Origin: CAYGBW01 sp964348185
GTDB lineage: Bacteria; Desulfobacterota; BSN033; WVXP01
NCBI GenBank assembly: GCA_964348185.1
Contig: CAYGBW010000123.1
Location: 1 to 15,548, forward strand
Direction of reading: 5' to 3'
Length of the DNA stretch: 15,548 nucleotides
The position numbers and the translations under genes were made by a program. Numbering within the stretch: position 1 is the stretch's first letter; each line of letters starts with the position of its first letter. The notes under the pieces are model-generated. The model was not told where the DNA came from. It saw only the letters and a program-made list of their open reading frames with translations, and did no database searches. This document shows positions 1 to 7,268 of the stretch, in pieces.

Positions 1-690
1 TCCGTACCTCGCTATGACCTCGCCGGTTTCATAATCCACTCTGATCCCTTCGCAAGAACCACGCAGACTCATGAGGAGACTTCCATCACGGCATCTCCAG
101 AGTGAATTGATGTAGCCCCATATGTTCCGATTATCCAGTGGCTCTATCGTGTCTATCTCCGGGTCAAGATGCTCATAGACCTTCCAGTCCCACACGATCT
201 TGCAGTCTCGATCAATTTCACGAACCACATCACCCCATATCTGTCCCTTAAACTCCGTCCCCGGGCGTCCCCCTTGTACCTTGGCGGCGATTTCATCGGG
301 CAGTATACCATCAGGGTGGTATGCCGCGTACATGACATGGCCGTTCTCCATTGGCATGAGATCATGGGCCTGATAGGGTGCTTCAGCTTTCCAAACCAGG
401 TTCGAATCCCAATCCACCTCCAAGATGATGCCACCAACCCCGGCCATCTCTATGGGGAGGCCCAGTTCCTCATGAGTCTTGACCATCCCAGCAAAGAGCA
501 GATTCCCGTTTGGCAGCAACCACTGATGTGCTCCAGGCGTGTACGGCATGCGCCAACGGTTTACAACATACCCCTCCATATCAATGAGCCACACATCGTG
601 ATTATAGGTGCTGAACAACGTATAGCCCTCGCCCGCTCTTTGGCGGTTATAGACGGTAACCCCTTTTTTCGCTGTTTTTGCTATACTCAT
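1..690 (-). CDS. Arylsulfotransferase-like beta-propeller protein (3' end outside window)
   Basis: This frame is open for 230 codons from an ATG at 690 to the left edge of the window, so the C-terminus is missing. At least three propeller-type repeats are visible. Each has an Asp near a V-V/I-V-W strand, then a His or Trp, then a loop such as LPNGN or ENGH followed by a hydrophobic strand (about residues 35-68, 89-123 and 160-215). This pattern is typical of the arylsulfotransferase (ASST) and ASST-like families, whose classical members move sulfate between phenols. I see no signal peptide at the N-terminus (MSIAKTAKKG), although classical ASSTs are periplasmic, so this may be a cytoplasmic homologue with another role. 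An in-frame TGA lies 14 codons upstream, which limits the start choice; the Shine-Dalgarno match is weak (GGGGTGA). It lies downstream of the MttB gene on the same strand but has its own promoter at 901-929. The fold class is fairly sure; sulfotransferase activity is not. Confidence 0.72.
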   Translation of the reverse strand, partial: MSIAKTAKKGVTVYNRQRAGEGYTLFSTYNHDVWLIDMEGYVVNRWRMPYTPGAHQWLLPNGNLLFAGMVKTHEELGLPIEMAGVGGIILEVDWDSNLVWKAEAPYQAHDLMPMENGHVMYAAYHPDGILPDEIAAKVQGGRPGTEFKGQIWGDVVREIDRDCKIVWDWKVYEHLDPEIDTIEPLDNRNIWGYINSLWRCRDGSLLMSLRGSCEGIRVDYETGEVIARYG

Positions 691-900
691 CCGGTCACCC
701 CAACCACAGATCGTAACGACTCCCAGAATTCAGGGTATTGCTCGCGTTCACTTTCCATCCCCACTTCTCCTCTCTCTTCCCCAGCTTCTCCGCGCTTCCG
801 AGTTGGCGGAAAATGTCAAACGTCTCTCGCTGATTTTCCCGAGTTTTACCGAGAAAACAATGGCTTACGTCAAGGGAAAGCATCCTTCGGAGCCTCGACC

Positions 901-929
901 AGAATAGCACAAAGCCCTTTGGCTGTCAA
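901..929 (-). promoter_or_regulatory. Sigma70-type promoter for the ASST-like gene
   Basis: On the minus strand a perfect -35 box TTGACA (924-929) is followed by a 17-nt spacer and the -10 box TATTCT (901-906). The spacer ends in TGC, which gives an extended -10. Transcription would start near 894, leaving a leader of about 200 nt before the ATG at 690. I recognise no riboswitch in that leader. Confidence 0.7.
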
Positions 930-956
930 CCCTATGATTCTCACGCCAGGTGGGTA

Positions 957-2393
957 TTAGCCCAATTCGCGGTTGGCGCATTCGACGATAAGGTCGACTT
1001 CTTTCGCTAGCCCTTTATCCAGAGGCGGGACATGATGCGTGGCCAGAATGTGCTCAACCTCGTTCTGGATCTGATCTGCCATGGATTTCCGGCCTTTGCC
1101 ACCCCAGAGTTCCCAGGTCTCTCTCGTCCAGACTGACCCCGGCAGCCAGAGCTCATTGCGGAAGTGCTCAACCGTGTGATCCTCCGCAAGATAGCTGCCT
1201 TTTGGGCCAACGGCATTCACCACATCGGTGGCTAGGGTATCGTCCGTAACCTCAAAACCCTTGACTATTCGTTTGACGTAGTCCATCAGCTCATTGTCAA
1301 GCACCAACCATGAAAGGCTTGCACCATGATCCGCTCCACATATACCGGCATGGCCGAACGTATCTGCGCCCGCAAGAGCGCCCAGTATCATGGTCGTTCC
1401 CTTCTCGATCCCCGCCTGAACGTCGAGGACCTTGGCGTCGGTAAGCCCCACGTTTATATAGACGGGAAAACCGTAGAAACTTCCCATCTGAACCATAGCC
1501 ACACCCATCAGCCCCTGTTCGGGTGATCCAAATGAGCAGATGCTCGTCCGTGGGTCCATGATGTGGGGGATACCGCCGTACGTAACCGGTATGCCGGGAG
1601 CCACCACCTGGGTGACGACAACCCCCGCCAGGATCTCGGCATTTTCCTGGGCCAACGTGCCGGCAAGCGTAGCAGGCGCCGTTCCCGATGTCATCGCCAT
1701 AGGCCCGATACTGACAGGTTGGCCGGCCTTGACAAACTCGATCACCACCTCCAGTCCCTTTTGGGGTAACTGGAGCGGGCTTATTGGCTCAAGGAACGCC
1801 TCGGTCATGGGATGCTTTCTCAGTGCACCATCCCCCCCGGCAACGGTACGGTAGATATCGAGAACGTAACGTGCCCTCTTTCCGTCATACACCCACGTCC
1901 GTGTCGGCTTGTCCGTTCCCTTGACCAGTTCGGCCGTCAGCAAGACGTCCCGATATGATTCGGGCACCTCGGCAGGCTGGGCCATCGCTCCCACGATGGT
2001 GATATTCTTCAAAGCATCCCCCAAGCAAATGGCATCGCGCGTATTCTGAACCGTGGCTCGACGAAGCTGGCCGGTTGCATCATCGATCCAGCCGAATTGG
2101 CCGGGGCTTGACATGAGAAGGAGGTCTCCATAGCCGAGACGGGCTAGGAGATTCCGATTACGACCATACAGGATGTACGTCTTGCCGGCACTTTCGATGG
2201 AGTCCATGACCGTTTTTTCGGAGAGCCGTGCGATTCGGGTTTGATGGTTTACCTGTGCGCCGGCTTCATCCAGGAGTTTTAGCACTTCATCGTGATGGAT
2301 CATGATACCCGTATCGCCGAGGATGCTCAGCGTCGCATCATGAATCGCCTGTATTTCCTTTTCCGAGAGAACGCTCACATCGAAGTGGGCCAT
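957..2393 (-). CDS. MttB-family (trimethylamine/quaternary amine) corrinoid methyltransferase, pyrrolysine-free
   Basis: The 478-residue product is a clear member of the trimethylamine methyltransferase (MttB) superfamily. These are TIM-barrel enzymes that move a methyl group from a methylated amine to a corrinoid protein. The conserved glycine-rich core is recognisable, for example IPVTYGGIPHIMDPRT, the segment GLTDAKVLDVQAGIEKGTT and then LAGADTFGHAGI. The frame has no internal amber codon and ends in TAA, so it belongs to the non-pyrrolysine branch. Characterised members of that branch (MtgB, MtpB, MtcB) demethylate glycine betaine, proline betaine or carnitine; the substrate here cannot be read from the sequence. 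I chose the ATG at 2393 over a GTG at 2414 because GAGGGG lies 9 nt upstream of it and it overlaps the preceding stop as TAATG. That overlap implies translational coupling with the Gfo/Idh gene. No corrinoid-protein gene is in the window. Confidence 0.88.
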   Translation of the reverse strand: MAHFDVSVLSEKEIQAIHDATLSILGDTGIMIHHDEVLKLLDEAGAQVNHQTRIARLSEKTVMDSIESAGKTYILYGRNRNLLARLGYGDLLLMSSPGQFGWIDDATGQLRRATVQNTRDAICLGDALKNITIVGAMAQPAEVPESYRDVLLTAELVKGTDKPTRTWVYDGKRARYVLDIYRTVAGGDGALRKHPMTEAFLEPISPLQLPQKGLEVVIEFVKAGQPVSIGPMAMTSGTAPATLAGTLAQENAEILAGVVVTQVVAPGIPVTYGGIPHIMDPRTSICSFGSPEQGLMGVAMVQMGSFYGFPVYINVGLTDAKVLDVQAGIEKGTTMILGALAGADTFGHAGICGADHGASLSWLVLDNELMDYVKRIVKGFEVTDDTLATDVVNAVGPKGSYLAEDHTVEHFRNELWLPGSVWTRETWELWGGKGRKSMADQIQNEVEHILATHHVPPLDKGLAKEVDLIVECANRELG

Positions 2394-3493
2394 TAAGGCT
2401 TTCCCCTCAACCACAGGTCGATCGGTTTTTGGACACCCTTCGGTCGAAATGGCAGTTCAACCTTCTGCCCAATTGCTGCTGATTGGTAGCCGGCATAGAG
2501 CACTTCCTGAATGACTCGCCCGTCTTCACCGGTTGCCTGCGGTTCGTCTTTACCCCGAACACAGCGGGCGAAATGACGCATCTCCTGCGGAAAACCATAG
2601 TTCCAGAGCTCCTCGAAAACGGGATAGGTCCACCCCTTCGTCGTGGGTGCCTTTTCTACCGCATAGCCGTAGCCGTATTCGCTGTATGTGGGAAGGGCAT
2701 TTCCCATAAGTAGATCGCCGTAGCTGACACCGCCCTCACCGTATATTTCAATCCGATCTGCCATGCCCCCCCGGCGTGCCCAGCTGTCCTCAACAACCCC
2801 GATTGCCCCGTTTTCAAATTCGAGTATGCAGATCGAGTTGTCTTCACCTCTTGTCTTGTCGCCATGAACATAGGTATTCATATGGCAGTAGACGGTCTTG
2901 ATCTTCGGTCGGCCCAGAAACCAGTAGCAGAAGGCGATGCCATGGCACCCCATGTCCATGAACACGCCCCCACCAGAACGGCCGACATCCCAGAACCAAG
3001 GCGCGTGGGGGCCGAAGTGCTTTTCGGTCTGCTTAACCATGTATACCTTTCCGAAGGCACCCTGATCAGCCATCTCCTTGGCCTTTACATACTTCGGTGT
3101 AAAAAATAACTCTTCGGCATACATCAGCAAGACGCCCTTTTTCTTGCACGTTTCGATCATCAACTCCGCCTCTTCCAACGTCATGCACATGGGCTTTTCA
3201 CAGACGACGTGCTTACCGGCATTGGCGATATCGACAGTCATCTGCGCATGCAGATCATTAGGGGCGGTAATCGTGACCATCTCGATGTCTTTTTCAGAGA
3301 GCATCTGGTGGTAGTCTGTAAAAACCCCTGGTATATTGTACTTCTTTGCAAGCTTTGCAGCGTTGCCCGGTGTGGGTGATGCGATAGCGACGACCTCAGC
3401 CTCATTAGGCATCATTCTGAACGAATCAGCATGAATATCTGCCGCAAACTGCGATCCAATAATTCCGACCTTTACTCTTCCCCTATTCGACAT
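2393..3493 (-). CDS. Gfo/Idh/MocA-family NAD(P)-dependent oxidoreductase
   Basis: The 366-residue product has the two-domain layout of the Gfo/Idh/MocA family. An N-terminal Rossmann fold carries the dinucleotide motif VGIIGSQFAADIH (residues 9-21), and the family hallmark CEKPM is at 98-102, with the catalytic-type Lys100. The C-terminal alpha/beta domain carries MDMGCHGIAFCYW, with the typical Asp180 and His184. Members oxidise or reduce hydroxyl groups, usually on sugars, inositols or related compounds; the substrate is not predictable. There is no signal peptide, so it is cytoplasmic. The ATG at 3493 is preferred to a TTG two codons upstream because GGAGGG lies 9 nt before the ATG and only 3 nt before the TTG. 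The stop shares one base with the ATG of the MttB-family gene, so the two proteins are probably made together and may act on the same compound. Closely similar proteins are often labelled only as Gfo/Idh/MocA. Confidence 0.9.
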   Translation of the reverse strand: MSNRGRVKVGIIGSQFAADIHADSFRMMPNEAEVVAIASPTPGNAAKLAKKYNIPGVFTDYHQMLSEKDIEMVTITAPNDLHAQMTVDIANAGKHVVCEKPMCMTLEEAELMIETCKKKGVLLMYAEELFFTPKYVKAKEMADQGAFGKVYMVKQTEKHFGPHAPWFWDVGRSGGGVFMDMGCHGIAFCYWFLGRPKIKTVYCHMNTYVHGDKTRGEDNSICILEFENGAIGVVEDSWARRGGMADRIEIYGEGGVSYGDLLMGNALPTYSEYGYGYAVEKAPTTKGWTYPVFEELWNYGFPQEMRHFARCVRGKDEPQATGEDGRVIQEVLYAGYQSAAIGQKVELPFRPKGVQKPIDLWLRGKP

Positions 3494-3685
3494 GGCCAAT
3501 GTCCCTCCATTTCTTGAAAGAATCAGATTTTTTTCACTTTTCTCTTTGATTCTTTAGGGAATTCTGTACTACCAACATTCGATTTCTTGAAATTCTATCA
3601 AAATTCTCATGCACCCGCCCTGTTACTTTCAAGTGGTTAAAAGTGATTATTTTTCGCCGCAGACCTAAGCAAACTAACGCTGACC

Positions 3686-3714
3686 TTTTGTTCGGCCGAC
3701 TTGGCCGAACAAAA
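3686..3714. repeat. Perfect 12-bp hairpin 1
   Basis: The arms TTTTGTTCGGCC (3686-3697) and GGCCGAACAAAA (3703-3714) pair completely around a 5-nt loop, GACTT. On either strand the T-run comes before the stem and the A-run after it, so it does not have the form of a rho-independent terminator. Confidence 0.85.
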
Positions 3715-3855
3715 AATACGATCGCTTCGCGATATAAACCAGCCCGTAAACATCTTGGACTATTGGGTCATAGAATTGATCCTCTGTTAATTGTTATTCC
3801 TCCCAATGAAGATGATGAGTTGATGTGTATTTGAGCTGCCCGCAGGGCGAGCGGT

Positions 3856-3885
3856 TTTTCCCTGGCCAGTGTCGGCCAGGGAAAA
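3856..3885. repeat. Perfect 12-bp hairpin 2
   Basis: The arms TTTTCCCTGGCC (3856-3867) and GGCCAGGGAAAA (3874-3885) pair completely around a 6-nt loop. Read on the minus strand, the stem-loop junction is GGCC-GAC, the same as in hairpin 1 on the plus strand. The outer TTTT/AAAA and inner GGCC are also shared, while the middle of the arms differs in a compensated way. Confidence 0.85.
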
Positions 3886-4024
3886 GATCTATCCGCGTGT
3901 GTCCGCGTGGGTCTGCGGCTAATTGATTCCAAGAGATTTCGGGTCTCGGATTTGGTTGCGGCTTTGCCGCGCTGTGTGCTCTGGGTTTATATCAACAGCG
4001 ATGAAAAAATGCAATCGCCTTATT

Positions 4025-4045
4025 AAAAAGGGAAGCAGACTCCCC
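4025..4045 (-). terminator. Rho-independent terminator of the MATE gene
   Basis: On the minus strand, GGGGAG pairs with CTTCCC (six pairs, one of them G-U) around the loop TCTG, and TTTTTAAT follows directly. It lies about 75 nt beyond the MATE stop codon, in the right orientation. The stem is short, so termination may be partial. Confidence 0.6.
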
Positions 4046-4119
4046 CGTCGATTGGATCCCTACTGCCTTGTGTTCTGAAGCATTCGGCAGACACAAGCGT
4101 CACTGATCCCATCCTAACG

Positions 4120-5529
4120 CTAGATTCGTCTTTTTTTCCACCGACCCCGTCTAAAGGTTAGGGCCATAAGGATGCCCTGAAGGGTGATGGAGATGGCCAT
4201 AGCCCACCAGAGCCCGGAGGTTCTGGGGACCGCAAAATGGGGGAGGATCAAAGCCAGGGGAATCATGAGCCCAATGAACGTCAAACCGATGATCAGAGCG
4301 GGGGTATGGCTGTCGCCTGCTCCGTTGAAGGACATAGCGCAAATCATGCTCAGTCCCAAGAAAGGATAGCTGAGTGTCACGATCCGGAGATAGGTCCGCC
4401 CCATCCCGATTACCCCGGGATCGTCGTTGAAGAGAGCGAACAAGGGCTCTGCAAACAGGAAGAAGCCGGCCCCCGCAAGGGTCATCAGTCCACAGTAAAT
4501 CCCAGCAGCCAGCCAGGCGCTCTTTTCGGCTCGATCGGGTCTCAGGGCTCCCAGGTTCTGCCCCACGAGAGTCGACGCAGCGCCCCCAATGGCCCAGCCC
4601 ACCATCATGACCAGAAGGTTGATCCTGAGGCCGATCCCAAGCGCTGCCACGGCCAGTGTTCCGTACAGGGCGACGATTTTGATAAGACCAAGGTGGGCCA
4701 GACTCCGGAGTCCCCCTTGAAAGGTCCCGGGGATGGCGATCAGGATCATCCTTTTCATCAGCTCAGGCCTGATGCGAAAATGGTGGAGGTGGACGTGGAT
4801 CCGGGAGTAGCCCCGAAGGAGAACCCAGAGGCCCAGGACCATTGCGATCCCCTGCCCGATAACCGTGGCATAAGCGGCTCCTCTCACCTCGAGACGGGGG
4901 AATACCCAGGGGCCAAAAATCAAGAGTGGGTCGAGGGCGATGTTGAAAACCGTGGCAACCATCAGTATGACCATGGGGGTTTTTGCATCCCCAGCTCCCC
5001 GGAGGATGGATCCTGTCAGAAACATGAAGATCAGGGTAAAGGCCCCGGTGAAGACGATCCTGAAGTAGCCCGTGGCCGGTTCCATCATCTCCGGTGAAGC
5101 CCCGAGGATCTTCAATACGGGCACACCCAGGAAAAAACCGAAAAGGGCCAGAACGACCGAAACGACTCCCCCAAGAATCAGGGACTGACCCGCCACCCCA
5201 TTCGCCTGATCGAGATCCTTTGCCCCAAAAAACCTCGACACCATGGCAACCGTGCTGATGGCGATCCCGATGAGCAGAGTCCAGGCCACCATGAGGACCA
5301 GTCCACTGACCGCGACCGCCGCGACCGCCGTTGGACCCAGCCTTCCCACAAAGATCATGTCAACGATAGCGAAGGCGTTCTGTAAGACATTGGCAACGAT
5401 CATGGGAAGGGCAAGAGCCCAGAGGTTTTTCAGGAGGGACCCCCTTGTCAGATCCCGAAAAGGGGCAACCCCAGGACCCGTCTCCACCCCGGTCACGGCT
5501 TCGACTTTTTTCTCCTTTGCCTCCACCAC
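4120..5529 (-). CDS. MATE-family multidrug/sodium antiporter-type exporter
   Basis: The 469-residue product is a very hydrophobic membrane protein of about twelve transmembrane segments arranged in two similar halves, the usual size and layout of the MATE (NorM/DinF-type) exporters. Recognisable family stretches are LPMIVANVLQNAFAIVDMIFVGRLG near residues 41-65, GAGDAKTP in the first half and its counterpart FNGAGDSHTP in the second. A basic tail, RRGRWKKRRI, ends the protein. MATE proteins export cationic drugs or metabolites in exchange for Na+ or H+; the substrate here is unknown. There is no ATG near the start. Two GTG codons lie at 5529 and 5526, with only a weak ribosome site (AGGGA), so the exact start is uncertain. 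The gene stands alone, divergent from the aldolase gene, with a possible promoter at 5568-5597. Confidence 0.9.
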   Translation of the reverse strand: MVEAKEKKVEAVTGVETGPGVAPFRDLTRGSLLKNLWALALPMIVANVLQNAFAIVDMIFVGRLGPTAVAAVAVSGLVLMVAWTLLIGIAISTVAMVSRFFGAKDLDQANGVAGQSLILGGVVSVVLALFGFFLGVPVLKILGASPEMMEPATGYFRIVFTGAFTLIFMFLTGSILRGAGDAKTPMVILMVATVFNIALDPLLIFGPWVFPRLEVRGAAYATVIGQGIAMVLGLWVLLRGYSRIHVHLHHFRIRPELMKRMILIAIPGTFQGGLRSLAHLGLIKIVALYGTLAVAALGIGLRINLLVMMVGWAIGGAASTLVGQNLGALRPDRAEKSAWLAAGIYCGLMTLAGAGFFLFAEPLFALFNDDPGVIGMGRTYLRIVTLSYPFLGLSMICAMSFNGAGDSHTPALIIGLTFIGLMIPLALILPHFAVPRTSGLWWAMAISITLQGILMALTFRRGRWKKRRI

Positions 5530-5567
5530 AAATCCCTAGACATCCTGAAAGAATCTCTGCGCCCTGT

Positions 5568-5597
5568 ACTGTATCCCACCCCTGTTTTATTTTGCAA
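5568..5597 (-). promoter_or_regulatory. Possible promoter of the MATE gene
   Basis: On the minus strand TTGCAA (5592-5597) is followed by an 18-nt spacer and TACAGT (5568-5573), each matching the consensus at four of six positions. The -35 box lies inside one arm of the inverted repeat at 5592-5624. Confidence 0.35.
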
Positions 5598-5624
5598 GTT
5601 CTGATAATGGCCCTGATCTTGCAA
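5592..5624. repeat. Inverted repeat, possible operator in the divergent region
   Basis: TTGCAAG (5592-5598) and CTTGCAA (5618-5624) form a perfect 7-bp inverted repeat separated by 19 bases. It lies between the divergent MATE and aldolase genes and covers the proposed MATE -35 box, as a repressor site might. No regulator gene lies next to it. Confidence 0.3.
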
Positions 5625-5693
5625 GAGCAAGAGGGGCCAAATCCCGATCCGATCCATGGGTCGTATTTCAAAAATTCCGGCAGAATCGGGTTC

Positions 5694-5722
5694 TTGATTG
5701 CTTCTGGGCTTTCTGTTACTCT
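5694..5722 (+). promoter_or_regulatory. Possible promoter of the aldolase gene
   Basis: TTGATT (5694-5699), a 17-nt spacer and TACTCT (5717-5722) lie about 40 nt before the ATG at 5761. The -10 box is a poor match (three of six), so this is tentative. Confidence 0.28.
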
Positions 5723-5760
5723 GGGGTATTGAATCTCAATCCCATTGGAGGAGAAACAGA

Positions 5761-7239
5761 ATGGTTTTGAACCCAGATCACCTCGGGCCACGGGTCCATA
5801 GAAGCGACATGGCTGTTTGCAAAACGCAGGCGGATTTGCTGAAAAACACGTCCGGCCTCACCGTAGACAATAGAACGGTCAAAATCACCGATGATGATCA
5901 GGCACGTCGTTCGATGGACATGCTGGCCTTTAACGCCGTCGATTTTGGTGAAGGGAAGAGCTCAGCACCCGAAGTCAGGACGCTTTCCCGATATCTGATC
6001 GCAGAGACGGGGCGCCAGCTGGGAATCCTTCCGGCATCGGTGTTTCCCTTCTATGTCGCCATGGCACGGAGAGAAATCGGTCGGAATCTCACCGTGGCCG
6101 CCATCAACGTGCGGGGGGATGCATACAATACGGCCCGTGCTATGTTTCGGGCGGCTTTGGTCCACCGCGTGGGGGCTGTGATTCTTGAAATCGCTCGCTC
6201 AGAAATGGAATACACCCGTCAACCTCCGGCCGAATATGCAGCAGTCATGACTGCCGCCGCCGTGAGGGAGGGGTTCAGAGGGCGCCTCTTTCTCCAGGGC
6301 GACCACTTTCAAATCAACGCAAAGAACTACCGGGAAAACCCGGGCCGAGAGGTCGAGGCCCTGGAGAACCTGATCCGTGAGAGCATTGCCGCAGGCTTCG
6401 GACAGATTGACATCGATGCCTCAACCCTGGAGCGTAGAGGGGAGAAGGGAATCTCGGTAGAGGAAGCGATCCGTGAGAATGCAGAGCTCACTGCCTCGGT
6501 CACGGAGTTCATCCGAAACCTTGAGACTGAACATGAAACACCGTACACCATCTCTCTGGGAGGGGAATCGGGGGAGGTGGGAAAGACCAATACCACGGTG
6601 GAAGAGTATCGGGCATTTCAGACGATTTTGAACGACAGACTGGCCCGTCTTGGCATTGATAAAGGAATCAGCAAGATTTCCGTCAACACGGGAACCGCCC
6701 ACGGCGGGGTACGCCTTCCTGACGGGACGCTCGCCCAGGTCAATATCGACTTCGATACCCTGAAGGCGATCAGTCAAGAGGCCCGCAAAGACGGCCTGGC
6801 AGGGGCAGTCCAGCACGGCGCTTCCACCCTGCCCGACGAGGTTTTTCACCGATTTGTGGAATATGAAACCGCCGAGGTCCACCTGGCCACGGGATTTCAG
6901 GATATCACCATGGACAACATGCCCGGAGATCTGATCGAGACCCTCTATGACTGGGTCTGGGCAAACTGTGCCAAAGAGAGAAAACCCGATCAAACCGAGA
7001 TCCAGTTTCTCCTTGCGTGTCGGAAAAAAGCCTGGGGACCCAACAAGGAGATGATCTGGAGGATGGACGAAGGAGCGAGGAGGAGTGCTGCTGAGGCTCT
7101 CGAGGCCAAATTCGCCTTTCTCTTTCAGCAGTTGAACCTCGTAGACACCCACGATCTGGTGGAAAGGTTCGTTCCCGAACCGGAACCGGCCTTCCCCACT
7201 CCATCGGAAAGATCGACTCCCGGGTTTCAGATCGGGTAA
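5761..7239 (+). CDS. Class II (zinc) fructose-bisphosphate aldolase-like protein
   Basis: The 492-residue product has the ordered motifs of class II aldolases, cytoplasmic TIM-barrel enzymes that split or join ketose phosphates using a divalent metal. They are GDH (residues 180-182), then AGFGQIDIDAS (211-221), GGESGEVG (267-274), GTAHGGV (311-317) and QHGAS (351-355). His182, Glu269, His314 and His352 are the likely metal ligands or catalytic positions by analogy with FbaA. The usual phosphate-binding NIDTD-type segment after HGGS is replaced by EVHLATGFQDITMDN (372-386), and the C-terminal extension is longer than in the common enzymes of about 350 residues, so the substrate may not be fructose bisphosphate. 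GGAGGAG ends 7 nt before the ATG at 5761 and fixes the start; a TTG at 5698 has no such site. The GGDEF-PilZ gene begins 29 nt downstream and is probably co-transcribed. A tagatose-type aldolase is an alternative. Confidence 0.78.
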   Translation: MVLNPDHLGPRVHRSDMAVCKTQADLLKNTSGLTVDNRTVKITDDDQARRSMDMLAFNAVDFGEGKSSAPEVRTLSRYLIAETGRQLGILPASVFPFYVAMARREIGRNLTVAAINVRGDAYNTARAMFRAALVHRVGAVILEIARSEMEYTRQPPAEYAAVMTAAAVREGFRGRLFLQGDHFQINAKNYRENPGREVEALENLIRESIAAGFGQIDIDASTLERRGEKGISVEEAIRENAELTASVTEFIRNLETEHETPYTISLGGESGEVGKTNTTVEEYRAFQTILNDRLARLGIDKGISKISVNTGTAHGGVRLPDGTLAQVNIDFDTLKAISQEARKDGLAGAVQHGASTLPDEVFHRFVEYETAEVHLATGFQDITMDNMPGDLIETLYDWVWANCAKERKPDQTEIQFLLACRKKAWGPNKEMIWRMDEGARRSAAEALEAKFAFLFQQLNLVDTHDLVERFVPEPEPAFPTPSERSTPGFQIG

Positions 7240-7268
7240 CGAATTGGGCCGAGAGGTGAGGCTTTCAA

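Larger units (their letters stand above)
3656..3919. repeat. Nested palindromic element, MITE-like
   Basis: The ends form a perfect 10-bp inverted repeat, GCCGCAGACC (3656-3665) and GGTCTGCGGC (3910-3919). Inside are two perfect 12-bp hairpins at 3686-3714 and 3856-3885, and two short ones: ATCGC-TTC-GCGAT (3721-3733) and GCCC-GCA-GGGC (3838-3848). Such a compact palindrome-rich unit resembles a miniature mobile or REP-type intergenic element. No target-site duplication or transposase is visible, so the mobile nature is an inference. Confidence 0.45.
3494..4119. other. Gene-free 626-bp region rich in inverted repeats
   Basis: I see no convincing gene here. The stretch next to the oxidoreductase start is AT-rich and holds a 9-bp inverted repeat (AAAGAATCA at 3517-3525, TGATTCTTT at 3547-3555) that could be an operator or leader hairpin. 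It also holds two copies of ATTTCTTGAAA, near 3509-3519 and 3583-3593. No clear -35/-10 pair for the oxidoreductase was found. The middle holds a nested palindromic element (3656-3919), and the MATE-gene end holds the terminator at 4025-4045. Further small hairpins are GCGGC/GCCGC (3958-3970) and a bulged stem CTTGTGT/ACACAAG (4067-4097). A 63-codon plus-strand frame at 3643-3834 runs through one hairpin and lacks a ribosome binding site. Confidence 0.6.

Noticed and set aside
695..910. Minus-strand open frame (71 codons) before the ASST-like gene
   Set aside because: Its GTG start lies upstream of the expected transcription start and the sequence looks non-coding; it most likely lies in the leader.
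169..960. Plus-strand open frame (263 codons)
   Set aside because: It is antisense to the ASST-like gene and its promoter and shows no family features.
957..2414. Pyrrolysine in the MttB-family protein, and a GTG start at 2414
   Set aside because: There is no in-frame amber codon, and the ATG at 2393 has the better ribosome site and the TAATG overlap.
3643..3834. Plus-strand 63-codon frame with a plausible-looking C-terminus
   Set aside because: It passes through a perfect hairpin, has no ribosome binding site and matches no family I recognise. A degenerate gene remnant cannot be excluded.
3686..3885. The two 12-bp hairpins as a bidirectional terminator
   Set aside because: On both strands the T-run precedes and the A-run follows the stem, the reverse of a rho-independent terminator.
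4237..5097. Long plus-strand open frame (286 codons)
   Set aside because: It is antisense to the MATE gene, rich in Pro, Gly, His and Asp with no recognisable domain, as expected from the complement of a GC-biased membrane protein gene.
5698..5760. A TTG start at 5698 extending the aldolase-like protein
   Set aside because: The extension is a hydrophobic stretch with no ribosome site, whereas the ATG at 5761 follows GGAGGAG at 7 nt.
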